Shown here piece by piece: positions 1 to 12,860 of a stretch of 64,000 nucleotides of DNA (position 1 is the stretch's first letter; each line of letters opens with the position of its first letter). A model generated the notes under the pieces. The model saw nothing but the letters and a program-made list of their open reading frames with translations. It did no database searches and was not told where the DNA came from. The DNA comes from Marchantia polymorpha subsp. ruderalis (lineage: Eukaryota > Streptophyta > Marchantiopsida > Marchantiales > Marchantiaceae). The stretch is taken from NCBI GenBank assembly GCA_037833965.1, contig AP031354.1, positions 4,380,001-4,444,000 on the forward strand. The letters are read 5' to 3'. The translations under genes and the position numbers were made by a program.

Positions 1-880
1 TACTATCGAAGTGCTACAGAGCAGGCTTTAATATTTTGGAAGATGATATTTTTGAGATTGATCAGAAAAGAATTGGTCTAATGCCACGTGATTTTCTCCT
101 GCATTGTTACTATGAGTAATTTTCTTTCAGTAGTAGTGCGTTTAGAATCGCATCCATAGTATTAGGGATGTTCTGTTTTGATAGATAAGGTTCAGAGACA
201 ACATAGTTTCTGACACGCTTGTAGGTGTAATCCAGGAAGAAAGTAATGTAGAGTACGCACTGGTTACTACTTTTTAGATTCCAGTGTCTTGTACAGCTTG
301 TTGTAAAGGCAAAGTTGGCTGTATTCATATTCTTCATTGTTGTCATTTCTCCTCCTTCGAGCCCTTGTTTCATGTGTCCTGCATCTCCGTGATTTATCGA
401 TCATCATTTGCAGGTTGGTTGGTTTATCTTAATTCATTGAATAAGTACACATCTACTAGTAATTATTTACTCCTGCACTTCAGAAGACCAAAAATTTAAT
501 ATCAAGGACTAAAGCATAAAGGAAGGTAAGACCCCATAAGCAATACAGGGAAACCAAATGAGGAAGATGGGGTTTGGCACCAATAGCATCATCGAAAAGT
601 TTTCAAGTCCTTTGAGTTCTGATGAGCATAACGGAGCAAAATAGTCTTCATTGCATTTGCACTCAAGTTGAACACGTCGCATGAAAAATTGGACAGGAAG
701 AGCATACCGGGGTCCGAGGAATTAAAGGCGTGTACACATATATATATTATGTATACCATGCAATGTTCTATAAGTTATAGAGCATCGCACAGTATATATT
801 AACTATAATTAATTGTGTATTAATTATATTTTCGTTAAAGTTAATTATCATACGTATGTTCACGTATTATACTTACATTT
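1..880. other. Intergenic, no gene seen
   Basis: No reading frame here has recognisable protein similarity, codon-like composition or splice-site support. Short ORFs on both strands look like chance. The composition is ordinary for plant intergenic DNA and becomes AT-rich after about 730. Confidence 0.5.
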
Positions 881-925
881 GTGTATATTTAGTATATACT
901 AGAACTATACGTATTGTGATACGGG

Positions 926-980
926 CATGCCTGGGGGCACGGGGCATGCCTTTTGATCTTCAAATGGGGCACGGGCATGC
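926..980. repeat. Clustered GGCATGCC palindromes
   Basis: Three copies of a GGGCATGCC-like word lie within about 55 bases, mixed with GGCACGGG. GCATGC is self-complementary, so the block can fold in several ways. It is a GC-rich island inside AT-rich DNA. It could be a decayed transposon end, but nothing shows which family. Confidence 0.4.
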
Positions 981-2742
981 CCGCAAAAATTTTGCCGTGC
1001 CTCCAACCCTAATCGTGCTATTCAAATACACGAAAGCCTGCCTGCACGGCCAATTCGTTCAAAATGATCTTAACATTTGAAGCTAGAATAAATACGGACC
1101 TTCACTATTGATTCTAACTTTACATACATCTTCTACCATCAAGTAACTGAATTTCCTTTTCATATACTTCACATTATTTTGTAATATTTCAATGAATATT
1201 GCAATGATGTCAAAGATGAAGTTATAAACCTACATTTTGATGACGAATATTATAAATTATGGCCTAAAATATACACAAAGATGAATAACGGATGAGATTT
1301 GTTGATTTTGTTTTATGAATTTCAAAAATAGTGATTTTTTTGATTGATCAAAAATCACCAATTGATATTGTATCTCAAATATTTGATGAAATATTTTCGG
1401 TAATCCAAAAACACAAAATTTTTATAACAATTCTTCCAAGTAATTCTTTGGAAGTGATTTATAATTTACATTATTAGCTAAAAAAATAGTGTCCATCAAT
1501 TACATTTAATTCTTAAGCTCACAGTTTCTAAATCCATTCAATACAATTGCTCATTAATATATTAAATTTCTATTTTATTTATTTCAATTTCAATTAATTC
1601 TTAGATTTCTGAATTTTTTGTTAACAAAAAATTACAAAATGTACACATCTCTTGCAAAAAAAATCTACTTTGAATTTATAGATATACGAATAATTGAAGA
1701 TTTTTCCACTAGATTGTAAAAAAACAAATTTAATATTATTACATAAAGTGTTAACACTTAATTATATAATTTACGTCTGCATATACTTGTGTTGTTCAAA
1801 AATTGTTTCATAAAATATTCTTTAAAATATATTTATGTATTCTATTATATGTATCATAAGCTACTACATCACTATTATGTTACTTAACTAAGATGCAATT
1901 TACAAATCTGGCTATCTACATTGTTCATTTCAAAAAATATTGGAATGAGATTGAAGAGAAAGATTTATGTAGAACTAAAATTCTGTGTACGGATATATAA
2001 GTATGAAATAATATAACATAATAATTTGTGGTTTGAAACAAGCATTTGTAAAAGTAACAAAATAAATTTATCAAAAAAAAATATTTGAAATCTATTTCAC
2101 AGAAAAACATCCATAACATTATTATCCAAAGTATAAGTTTACCATTGCAAAAATCAGTGATTAGTTTGAAATAGAAAATATTTAGTATGCAATTTAATGA
2201 TATTGTGTTAAGTTATGGTTTTAGACTGTTTTTAGTTGCAATGATAGCAATTTCTATGTCTATTATAAATCTATTTGAATGTGCTAGTTTAGACTATCTC
2301 TATATATATTCTTGACAACATCTAATTTGATGATGGTGAGTATAGATTAAATTTTTTCAATCGATGTTAAAAGATTTATACGTAATAAAAAAACATGAAT
2401 TTTATATACGGTATACATAGGTAACTAAAGTTTCATCAATTAACTAAGAAAGCAATGTTAGAATCTGTTACACTATTAACTAAATTAATTATAATGAAAA
2501 TCATAAGATTTTTTTAAACATACTTATATTCATGTATTGCACTTACAAAATAAAATTTGAAAAAAAAAGTTATTTTAACTGCTTAAGGTCATGGACTTTC
2601 TCAAAATTTGAATTTTACCTAAATTAAATAGTTTCTTTAACTTAATTTGTTCTTCAGATTAATATTATATTAAAAGTCTTATTAGATTAACCCTACATTG
2701 CTATCAAGAAACTACACATTGTATCAGAATTATTGAAAATCT

Positions 2743-2744
<2 letters not shown>

Positions 2745-2781
<37 letters not shown>

Positions 2782-2793
2782 GTGTGTGTGTGT
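2745..2793. repeat. Compound (AT)n-(TG)n microsatellite
   Basis: An uninterrupted AT run of about 35 bases is followed by a TG run of about 13 bases. Confidence 0.9.
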
Positions 2794-4147
2794 ATATGTG
2801 TCATTATACATACAACAGGCATATTTTGATATTAAATTACAAAAAACCTAATATACATATATTTTTAAATAATTTAATTAAATAAACCACTTATATTTAA
2901 TTTTTGACAAATAAATTCAAAAAATACCCCCAAAATATATTTGATGAATATTTTATTTCATTTTTTTATGATCCCATATAATTTGATAAATCGAATAATA
3001 TTTATTTTGACTGATGGTATGATTTGATGTGACTTTATATGCAATATATATAAGTGATTTTGTTAACAATAAAAATCATATGACTACTGTTTTTAATCCT
3101 AATATAAAACTGAATTATATCTTATTACATTTATTGTTATTTTCAAAGCTAACTTTGATCTATATTAATTACATATCAATCTAGATTATTTATTTTCTCC
3201 TTTCTTTGTTTATTCCTTTTTTATAGTGGTAATTTCATAATAATAATAATAATTTCATCATAATAATGATATGTATATATACCGTAAAAATAAAAATTCG
3301 ATTAAATAAATTGCATTGCAATTTCCTAAATTTACATATATATAATACATAAGCATCTTGTTTGATTCTCATTGTCAATATTGCCTTTGAAATAGTTTCA
3401 AGAATTATATGGGAAAATACATTTTTAATTTTGCAATCTTGAAGATTTTATCAAATATGTAATGAAAATCCACATTAAATCAAAGAATCCATTGTTATCA
3501 TATCGATAATCAGTAAATATGTATTATCATACATTGATGTAATATATTTGTATTTCAAGTTTTTTTAAATGTCAATAAACTTACAGAATACATAGTCAAT
3601 AAATGTAAAGGATATACTAAATTTCTTACTATCCATGCATTTGCATTTGTTAACATTATTGTGTTCAGCTGTATAAAAGTTGATCATTTCAACTTAAAAA
3701 AAGCCTTAACTCAATAGATATATGTTTCAAACCTTGATAGCTTTGATTATCAATAATTTATATCATGCTGCTATTGCATGTGCACATTCATTAGACTTGG
3801 ATGAATTGTAACATTTCAGCAAAAATATGTCACTATGGAACTAAATGTTTATAAAATTACTCAAGTTAATTATTTGCTTAATTTACACGATGTATCACTT
3901 ATAAACATATGCAATGTAACAGTTTCGGGTATTGTAAAGTTTCATATCAATGAAATATAACTATGACGTAAATTTTACTTCAATGTGTATTATATCTACT
4001 GATTCTACTTATGCATGACATTGAAAATATTATTTCAAATAAATTGTTTCAACAATATATCGTGATGAAATTCTATAAGCACATGCCACATGAATTTATG
4101 CATAACATAAATTTAAATTTATAAAAGTCATCCATGTTTTATGTATG

Positions 4148-4150
<3 letters not shown>

Positions 4151-4180
<30 letters not shown>
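4151..4180. repeat. (TA)n microsatellite
   Basis: About 30 bases of alternating T and A, preceded by three GTAT steps. Confidence 0.9.
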
Positions 4181-4184
<4 letters not shown>

Positions 4185-4573
4185 TTCCGTTGGAAAATAA
4201 CATATATTTTTGTTCATCTAATGAAATTAAACTATAAATATGTAATGCAATTTTGTATAATCTTAAAATATGTTTGAGCATGATTTCTTTTAAACCGATC
4301 AATCAAAATTATTACTTTTAAATTTTGACATTCTAAAGGTATTTAATATATTTTTATGTCAATTTTAAAGTTTGATTTCAGATTAATTTTATTATTAAAA
4401 TTTTTATTCAATCAAAATATCTGTTAAAGTTTAGGATAATTTTATAAAATAAAAAATCTAAATAACTGTGTGTGTCTGATGACGTTTTTAGTTAATGCAA
4501 TTGTTTTAAAATATGGCATGTCAAGTTGAATGCAAGTAACTAGCAATTTTGGAGTATAGCTTTCATTCTGCCG

Positions 4574-4837
4574 AGGACTTGAAAGTAGTGATAGTAACAA
4601 GGATACGAGTAAAAACACACACTAGAATTGTACACCCAGGCATGCAAGTACTCAAACACTCATATACATGGTTTAACCTTCTCTTGGGCTACTTCCACGT
4701 TCAAAAAGAAAATCGCTCTGATAAAAATGTAGCAGACGGAGCTTCCAGACTCATGACGAGGCAAATATATACTCTCCTTCAGACCTACTACTAACGACTT
4801 AATATAGAGAGTTTACTCCAAATAAGTTAACCGCAAC
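4574..4837 (-). mobile_element. Copia LTR remnant, left copy (3' LTR position)
   Basis: On the minus strand this begins TGTTGCGGTTA and recurs with scattered mismatches at 10,652-10,911 in the same orientation. It contains GTGGAAGTAGC followed about 20 bases later by a degenerate AACCATGTA. The other copy reads GTGGACGTAGC and GAACCACGTA, a pairing I associate with plant Ty1/copia LTRs. It lies just past the C-terminal end of the minus-strand copia polyprotein (about 5,028), which is where a 3' LTR belongs. Its exact ends are eroded and I cannot identify a target-site duplication. Confidence 0.6.
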
Positions 4838-5027
4838 AATCTTCCCCTTAACTCATGTAGACGGAATAGTAACCTCTATAACCTATATAATTACTTCGCG
4901 GTAAATTCTAGAAAGAAATCCAACACAAGGCTCCTCTTTATAACTAAAGTTAACTAGAACTACGCCGTAACCATAACAAGTTAGAGTAATAATACAAAGA
5001 GGTAACTGAAGAGACTATTAGCAAACT

Positions 5028-8000
5028 CTACTTGTGCTCCCCATGCAATACTTGCATAGTAGCATAATATCGTAAGAAAATCTCCAAAGTAATAACGTTG
5101 GTTAACTCATCAATTGGATTGAGTTTGCCATCTATCTTGACTAGTTCAATACTTTTATTACACACTGCTTGTCTAATAAAGCGATACCTGATGTCGATAT
5201 ACTTCATTATGCTGTTCATCACCTAATTTTCAACGAGATGTAAGACACTCTGACTATCACAATAGAGATTGATCACGTCATGTTGATTCCATCGCGGTGA
5301 TAAGTCTTCCTAATCAAATAGCTTACTTTTGTCGCTTCTACTGCTGCCACATGCTCAGCTTCTGCGGTAGACTTAGCTACACACTTATGTAAGGTAGATT
5401 TCCAACTAATGCTTCTACCACCAAGTGTAAACACATAACTAGTTGCAAATTTTCTATGGTCTAATTCTTGTCCGTAGTGAGCATCAACATAGCCTAACAA
5501 GGATTTGACATAGTCTAATGAACCATTAGACAATAAGCCATAATTTTTTATGACTCTTCAAATACATCAGAATCCATTTCACTGCTTTCTAGTGAACCTT
5601 CCTTGGATTCAACATGTATATGCTCATCTTGCCCATCGCTAGATCAATATCAAGCCTCGTGAACACCATCAAATACATAAGGTTGCCTAGAGCTTGTTCA
5701 TAGATAACACATGACATTTTTTCTTTTTCAATGCCATTGGTAGGACATTGAGATAAAAAAAATATGAAATGTGCTGCCAAAGGAATCCATACTCCCTTAG
5801 AATCAACCATGTTGAAACTATAAAGTATACGTCAAATATACTTGTCTTGACTCAACCATAACATCTTCTTCACAAAATCTCTATGAATATCCATTCATAA
5901 TATCCTCTTTGACTCAACCAAATCCTTCATCTTAAATGTAAACTTCAACTGGTTCTTGCATTTGTCAACGTCAGATTGATTCTTTGCTAATATGAGCATA
6001 TCATCTACGTAGAGTACTAGAATAATAAGATTGAAAATCTTATCATACACATTTTTCATGTAGACACAATGATCATACACACTCTGTGAAAAACCTTGTG
6101 ACTTCATGAACTCATGAAAGCGCGTGTTCCACTATATAGGAGCTTGCTTCAGTCCATATAGTAATTTCAAGAATCTACAAACTCACTTCTCTTGACCTTT
6201 CACCTCAAAGCAAACTGGTTGTCTCAGGTAGATTTTTTACTCTAAATGCCCATAGAGTCAAGCTGTAATCACGTTCATCTCATCCATAACACGACTAATT
6301 ATCGCAGCTAGAGCACATACCAGGAAAATTGTAGCATACTTGACTACAAGTGAGAAGACTTCGTTGTAGTCCACATCTTTTTTCCTGTGTAAAACCTCTA
6401 GTCATCAACCTGGCTTTGAAGATCCTCGCATCTTCACCTTCTAGAGAATCCTTCACCTTGTACATCCACTTGCAATCAATCAACGTTTGATCCCTAGGAA
6501 GTTCAACTAACTCCTAAGTCTTGTTATCAATCAACGACTGCATTTCACACTTTATAGCAGCATGTCACTCAAGCTTATTGACAGAAGCTTGAGCTTCCTT
6601 ATATGAAGAAGGTTCCGCTTCTTTCAAGATCAACACAGTGCCATCACCATCCTTTGAATCAATATCAAGAATTTCAAGAATCGATGGGTCAGTCCATTCA
6701 TCATACCTAACAGGAGCTCTACTAGCCCGATTCGATGATCTCCTAGTAGAAGATTCTCATCGATCTCTATCGTCTAGTGGAGATATGTGAGGCTCACCAA
6801 CGATAATTTGCTACTGTAGTTCTTGTTGCTCAAGAACTTGTTCCACCTGTTCAGATGCTACTACTTGTGTTAGATCATTAATCCCATAATGATCAAACTC
6901 TATCTCAACAATATATATGAGTGGAATTCCCCCTCAACAAAATCTGTGAGAGTAGACTTTCCCTTGTCAGTATGGGAAGCCTGAGAACTCTCCAACACTC
7001 TCTCAATGATCTGGGCTCATCGGAAGTAACATCTCTATTGACAATAACCTTACAGGCTACCGGATTCCATAGTCTATAAACTTTCACACCACTAGCATAT
7101 CAAAGAAAACGACACTTCTTGGATGTAGGATCTAGCTTAGTCCTATTCTGCTTGGATTTGAAAGGATAAGAAGTGCAACAAAAATTTCTCATACGACTAT
7201 AATCAGCCATACGTTTGTGCCTCAATTCAAACAATTTCAAGAAATTGATTGCACAAGAAGTAGTTTACCAAATAAACTGTGGTGTTGACACCTTTGGTCC
7301 AAAATTCACATGGTAAACTTGATTGGCTCAACATACTCCGTACTTTCTCCAACACTGTTTGATTGAGCCTCTCAAAGACAACTTTCTGTTGCGGAGTATA
7401 AACCAGGGTGAGATGGCCAGTTATCCCCTCCTCTTTGCAGTAATTTTGAAAATCCTCAGAAATATACTCCCCGTCATTATCCGTAAGCAAATATCTCACC
7501 TTGTGTTAAGTCTGAGTTTCAACTTGGGCCCGCCAACTTTTGAAAGTAGGAAACAACTCAGACTTGTGTGTGAGGAAACAAACCCACACATATCTTGGGT
7601 AATCATCACTAAATGATACATAGTAGAGCTTCTTAGAAAGAGAGGCAATAAGAGAGTGTACCCACACATCACTATGTATATACTCAAGTAACTCCTTGGA
7701 ACTATGAGTTCCAACACCAAAGGCTCGCATGTGCTGCTTATCCATGATACAATGTTCGCAAAACGTCAAGTCAACTTTATCTCAATCAAGTAGCACATTT
7801 CTCTTTTCAAGGAGAGACATGTATATGTCATTCATGTGTCCAAACCGCTTGTTGTCCGCACCTGTCCGAGATGTACAATTTGCACAAACATGACCGCTCG
7901 CTGCCAGCACCTGCCCAAGATGCCCAAACTCCTTAAACGTGACCGTTTGCTGCCCGAACTGTTTGAACCTCGCCGCACCACGTGTCGCCGAAAGGGAGAA

Positions 8001-8560
8001 TATTGAAGTTTCAGAACTCCTTGCTCGCACAGCACGCTTGCGGAAGTAAGAGTAGTGACGTTTTAGGTTTCCTCCTTTTCACCGCATGCTCGCTGACCTG
8101 ATTAACGCTGCACGAAATATCATGAATTTATCTCGTATGAATACGATGCACAACACTTCGAGAACGCTCGAACTCAGACTAGCCGTAGAACTCGTTGATG
8201 TTAAGTACGTTGAAGATAAAGTATAGCCGCAATCTAGTTTTTATTCAAAAAGTGCACCTACGGAAGAATCTTCAGAAAGTAGGATTGATGTTTGGTGTCG
8301 TGGATCCGATGGTGAGCCCGGAGGCATGTCAAAAGCAAAGTGAACTGCACACAATATATGACAACATAAAACGTGCAAATTTTGAGTATGTATACTATAA
8401 TCTACAAGTTTTTCAGAATTTGTTCGCAGACAAATCAGCAGCACGGGTTCGCAGCTCCAATTACAACAACGTCGTTGACTGTGTCTATGTTTCCGGTTGC
8501 ACGAGTCTGCTCCCTAATAGCACGAACCAACGCTCCTTTTTCCCTTCACCTCCATAAGTC
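5028..8560 (-). pseudogene. Ty1/copia polyprotein remnant (integrase, RT, RNase H)
   Basis: Conceptual fragments in successive minus-strand frames follow the copia order from right to left. An integrase N-terminal part at 7,769-7,506 contains HSDVW. The integrase core at 7,499-7,227 has LTDNDGEY and TPQQ followed by a degraded ERLNQT. A reverse-transcriptase start at 6,483-6,295 contains KARLMTRGF. The RT centre at 6,107-5,895 carries the catalytic LYVDDML. A connection part at 5,810-5,589 has SLMY/TRPDI-like residues. RNase H at 5,533-5,273 has GRSISWKS and STAEAE, and the C-terminal end at 5,222-5,028 reads KYIDIRY. Gag is barely recognisable at 8,560-8,030. Frames change and stops interrupt every domain, so the element is dead. 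The order and the YVDD motif make the copia assignment firm; the family within copia is not resolved. Confidence 0.9.
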
Positions 8561-8610
8561 TGCTCTCTGATGTTTCGAATCCACGCTCGCAACTCTCTTT
8601 CAACTCTCAA

Positions 8611-8623
8611 GCTCTGATACCAA
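8611..8623 (-). other. Primer-binding site for initiator Met-tRNA
   Basis: The minus strand reads TTGGTATCAGAGC, the usual plant copia primer site complementary to the 3' end of initiator Met-tRNA, followed by TTGAG. It lies upstream of the gag/pol remnant in the element's own direction. A 5' LTR should end immediately beside it at 8,624, but no clear LTR edge is visible there. The matching LTR-like repeat lies 2 kb further away at 10,652. Confidence 0.75.
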
Positions 8624-8954
8624 TTTCAGCCGAGAATCATAAGAAGAGTTGCAATTTGTTGTGCATTATGGAATTCCTTTGATTCTATTCTTGGATGGAA
8701 CTGCACGCACTGATCCGATCGGCACTGAACGATTCATGAAGGCGGGCAAGTCGTGGGGCAAGGAACACACAAAAATATGCGGGAGATTGAAAGGGGTGCA
8801 TATGCATCGCTGGTCAATCTATAGCAGGCCAGGAACAAGCAAGCCGATACATAGCAACCGCATGTGATTGCTATCTGAGGAAATTGAGGATGAGGATTTG
8901 ATCGATAGATGTATCGGACTTATGCTCGAGAACTGTTCATGTTCATTAATTGAT

Positions 8955-10034
8955 AATGAGTCGGTCGATTTTATGGTTCAGGTGCGTGCGCTTAGGATTT
9001 CGTTGGTGATTCGGACGATCGCATTGATCATGTTGGGGAGTATCGGAGGGCTAATCATCTCGTGGAAGCTATCGGTGGTGATGATCGCCGTGCAGCCGCT
9101 GGTGATCGCGTGCTACTACTCAAAGAAGGTGTTGCTGAAGAACATGTACAATCTAACGTTCGAGGCGCATGAGTAGGCTAGTCAGGTGGCGAGCAAGGCC
9201 GTGATCCACCACCGCACCATCATGACATACTCGGCGCAGGAGAAGATCATGGCGTTGTTCGAGGCCATATAGCTGAAGCCGTGCAAGGAGTCGAAGAAGA
9301 GGGCGTACATCACCGGATCGGGGTTGGGCGCGGCGCTCTTCGCCACCTACTGCACGTGGGTGGTGGACTTCTGGTGGGGAGGCCAGCTCGTCAAGCGGGA
9401 GGACCTGAGCTTCGGCGACTTGTTCGGGTGCTTCTTCATCCTCGTGGCCTCGGGGCGAATGATCGCCGAGGCCGGCAGCATGACCTTGGACCTGACCAAG
9501 GGTGCCAATTCCATCGTCATTGTCTCCAACATTCTCGACAGGAGAACCAAAATCGACCCTTACGATGGCGCTGGCGTCAAGCTCAACAAGATCGACGGCA
9601 ATGTCGAGCTCAAGGGCGTCGACTCGTCCGTACGTTTTGGTCTTCCGCTACTTTGACCTCAAAGTTCGCGCTGGCAAGAACGTCGCACTCGTGGGTCAGA
9701 GCGGCTCTGGAAAATCCACCATCATCGGCCTGATCAAGAGGTACGAACTCATGTCAAATTTCATTTCAATTTCTTTATGTTGCACGTTGTTCGATCGATT
9801 GCCGCTTTCATCTAAGAATGTGAATCTGAGGAACCCTTGCGTAGAACCAGTCGAATCAATCCACACGTGTGGATTGATTTGACAGGTTTTACGATCCACT
9901 CAAGGTTAAGATCATGACCGACAGCCACGACATCAAAGAGATTCACTTGCGCACCCTGCAATCGCACATGGCTCTCGTCGGCCAAGAGCCCACTCTGTTC
10001 GCGTGCACGATCCGCGAAAACATCCGGATCTACT
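8955..10034 (+). pseudogene. ABCB (MDR/P-glycoprotein) transporter fragment
   Basis: Homologous to the second half of plant ABCB full-size transporters: part of a transmembrane domain followed by the start of a nucleotide-binding domain. Matching landmarks are SWKLSVVMIAVQPL, a DFWWGGQLV stretch, the Walker [10 protein letters not shown] near 9,697-9,723, then FYDPLK and a Q-loop LVGQEPTLFA at about 9,971-10,002. The ABC signature, Walker B and the rest of the domain are missing. In-frame stops occur at 9,174-9,176 and 9,270-9,272, and the frame changes near 9,630 where the linker before Walker A is shortened. A GT-AG intron at 9,741-9,885 joins AAGAG to GTTTTAC in the right phase, so this came from genomic DNA and not a retrocopy. 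It is much more GC-rich than its surroundings. It is a dead fragment whose parent gene lies elsewhere. Confidence 0.88.
9851..9882. repeat. 32-bp palindrome inside the ABCB intron
   Basis: Two 16-base arms (9,851-9,866 and 9,867-9,882) meet with no loop around CCACACGTGTGG and differ at one position per arm. The palindrome ends three bases before the intron's acceptor AG. Confidence 0.85.
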
Positions 10035-10080
10035 GCCACGTGTACAAAATAACCCCTTACGTGGTGGTCACGCGTAGAGA

Positions 10081-10199
10081 TTCAAAATTCAATTCATCCT
10101 GAAGTTCACCGCAGAGATGAGACCAGGCGGTCTTTGCGGATGAATTGAATTTTGAAAATTTGAACGAGAGAGATGCGCATTGTCTCTTTAGTTCAAATT
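10081..10199. repeat. Double fold-back sequence
   Basis: A perfect 19-base inverted repeat (10,081-10,099 with 10,138-10,156) encloses 38 bases. It abuts a second inverted repeat (AATTTGAAC at 10,157-10,165 with GTTCAAATT at 10,191-10,199). The order is two adjacent hairpins just downstream of the ABCB fragment. It could be a small foldback transposon or a hairpin-RNA-like locus. Neither is shown. Confidence 0.7.
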
Positions 10200-10651
10200 G
10201 GACCCGCAGTCGGCGGGTGCGCGGAGACGTGTCGTCACCCGTCGGCGATGTGCTCCTTTCGCATAGTGTTCTTTCTTCGGGATTCTATTTTTCTTTTTTA
10301 AGTCATTATTCTTTGTATGACTAGAGAAGATTCAACAAGATTCTAGTTCAAATGCATGTAAACGGATAAAACAAATCTCTCTCCTGTGATGTTGAAGCTC
10401 GCGTCTGCTAATCCAGAATTGCACGCTAGTGAACGTGTTAGGAGAGTTTTCCGTTCAGTACAACCTAATAACATACTTGTGCTGGCCATGATCTCATCAC
10501 GTTTTAAATCGCAAGCACTCCTCAAAACTATCACTTGTATAAAAATAGTAGTCTTACTTCGTAGCACTGATGCTTTTCCAATTTGACTGGGTGTGGACGT
10601 TCAGTTACAGAGACTCTTAACGCCGAACACAAATATGACCCTAAACCCAAA

Positions 10652-10911
10652 GGTAGTGACAGTAACAAAGATACGAGGAAAAACACACAAAAGAATTGTT
10701 CACATAGGCAGGCAAGTACTCAAACACTCAAATACGTGGTTCATCCTTCTCCTTAGCTACGTCCACGGTCAAAAAGAGAATCGCTCTAATAAAAATTGCA
10801 GTGGGCGGGGCTTACAAACTCTTGACGAGGGAAATGTATACTCTACTTCAGACCGACTCCTGACGACTTAATATACAGAGGTTACTCCAAATAGAGGAGA
10901 TAACCGCAACA
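10652..10911 (-). mobile_element. Copia LTR remnant, right copy
   Basis: Direct repeat of 4,574-4,837, on the minus strand beginning TGTTGCGGTTA and carrying GTGGACGTAGC and GAACCACGTA. It lies upstream of the copia remnant in the element's direction, as a 5' LTR would, but about 2 kb from the primer site, with the ABCB fragment between. It may be the true 5' LTR displaced by an insertion, or a separate solo LTR of the same family. Confidence 0.55.
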
Positions 10912-12860
10912 TTTCACAATTATTTTTGAACATATAAGTTCATTTCATTGTAACATTAATAAGATGTAAAGATATTGATACTCTATAATTTATATTAAAA
11001 ATTAATCATGATGAATTAAATTTTATTAAATTTTTTTTATGTACTCTTAAATGTTGGATGAATTTCATATCATTATTTAGCGTAAAATTTATTTTATATT
11101 TGAAATTTAAAAAAATTGTTTCACATAAAATTATAAAAAATTAATTCCAAAATTTAATGTTGAATTATAATATATAAATATTTTTTCAGATAGTTTTTTA
11201 AAAATTCATATGTGACATGTGATTTTTATTTGGATCTAAAAATATTTTTTTAGTTCTAAATTTGATTCTAAATTTATCATTAATTTTTTAAAAATAATAT
11301 TATTTTTTTAGAAAAATAAGATTTATTTAGCTAAAATTTATTGAATATCATCTTTGATTTATCAGAATGTAACATTGATTTTGATAAATAAAGAAAATAT
11401 CTTAATATTAAATTTGCACTCTAATGATATGATCATTAAAAAATTATCTTAATAAATCGTCAAATTTAAGTTTAAAATTTACATTTAAAATTTTATCCTA
11501 TAATCTATTATTGATATGTTTTATAATATTTTTCCTAATTTCTGTTGATTACTTGTTTATGAGGTTCAAAAGTATTATTGGTTGAAAATCAAAATTTTCA
11601 ATGTAAATCATTATAAATGTTATTTTACTCGTAATTCATATATATATTTTTATTTCGCTGGAATTAAATTAAAACAATTCACGTCTAGCTTTTCAAAAAT
11701 ACATAAGCTTGATTGGTTTATATATTTGAAATTTTCTTGTAGTGGTCCCAATTCAGTTATAATTGTATTTTTTAATTATGCAAAAAGATGTTGGTTAGAA
11801 GCATTTCTTAAAAAAGGGAAAAAGTTTGATTCAAGATTTAAATACTTTTTTCTAAGATTCATTTGGATATATTTTATACAAAATCGTTTGTTCAAAACTA
11901 AGGATTACAACAATTGATATTTGAAAATTACATTTCATACTTTGAAATTTTTTTTGGTTATGGTCACACTGTTCATATTTTGACATAATTACGGTAAAAA
12001 TAGAGTTAAAAAATTTAAACTTATGAACTCCTTTTACAATAAAGTTATAGTATTGCATTGACATTTGTAGGTTCTAAGTTAAGCCACAAGTTTCAAGATT
12101 TGTTGACATGAATGTTGTTCATTGTTTTAGACTTCATTATCTAAAAAATCCATACAGGATGAGCATCTAGACGATGAAAAACTGATTGTTTGAAGGAATT
12201 ATATACTTATTTAAAAGTTTGTGATTTCCAAGATTTTAATGAGTTGAACGAAGACTGAAAAATACGAAAGAATAAAAATCTTAATTAAAAAAACACTCGG
12301 TAGATTTTTCTTGAAAATTTAATTACAATGTCTAACACTCTGCAATTAACCATATCAATACTTACTGAACCGAGTAATTTATATGCAGTCGAAAGGAGAA
12401 GAAAGATTTTCTATGCGAAAAATTTATGCTTAGACGGATTTTCATTGTGATTTTTCAAGTATGAGTTATGAGATTGAAGCAATTCTCTCTGAATACTAGA
12501 TGTGCTGGAATAGACCACATGGAGCTCCAAGCCCTGTCTCGGCCTCAAATTTCTTCCCATAAGTATAGGGCTTGTCATTGTAAAAGACAAATGATACTCA
12601 CATGCTTTGGAGTAAATATTCAAACAATTCTATCAAAATAAGTATAACGATTGTAAACAGCATTTGAAGGAAAGATATCCAAAGATTGTTAAGAAGTGGA
12701 CGAAGTAGTAAGATGAGGGTAGACTAAATATCACAATATCAAATTTGCACTATAAAACCTACATATTCAAAAGGTCTACATACTATAGGTCTCACTACAC
12801 TGTCGCTTGTTGAGTTAGTTGAAAGTTGATTGGATACGTGTGAGTGATATTAATAGTGTC
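10912..12860. other. AT-rich intergenic DNA, no gene seen
   Basis: Extremely AT-rich up to about 12.3 kb, then more balanced towards NRDE2. The ORFs present are AT-driven (Phe/Ile/Asn/Lys-rich) and match no family I recognise. Confidence 0.5.

Larger units (their letters stand above)
1081..4573. other. AT-rich intergenic DNA, no gene seen
   Basis: Very AT-rich, with stop codons in all frames and no credible exon. It contains two dinucleotide microsatellites, listed separately. It resembles the AT-rich stretches at 10.9-12.9, 29.3-33.9 and 50.7-55.0 kb, but I could not align it to their satellite monomers by eye. Confidence 0.55.

Noticed and set aside
4549..4794. 81-aa plus-strand ORF, with a similar one at 10,593-10,871
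   Set aside because: Both fall inside the LTR-like direct repeats and read antisense through them; similarity of the two reflects the repeat.
8649..8867. 72-aa ORF between the copia primer site and the ABCB fragment
   Set aside because: No recognisable domain, and it lies in a rearranged junction region.
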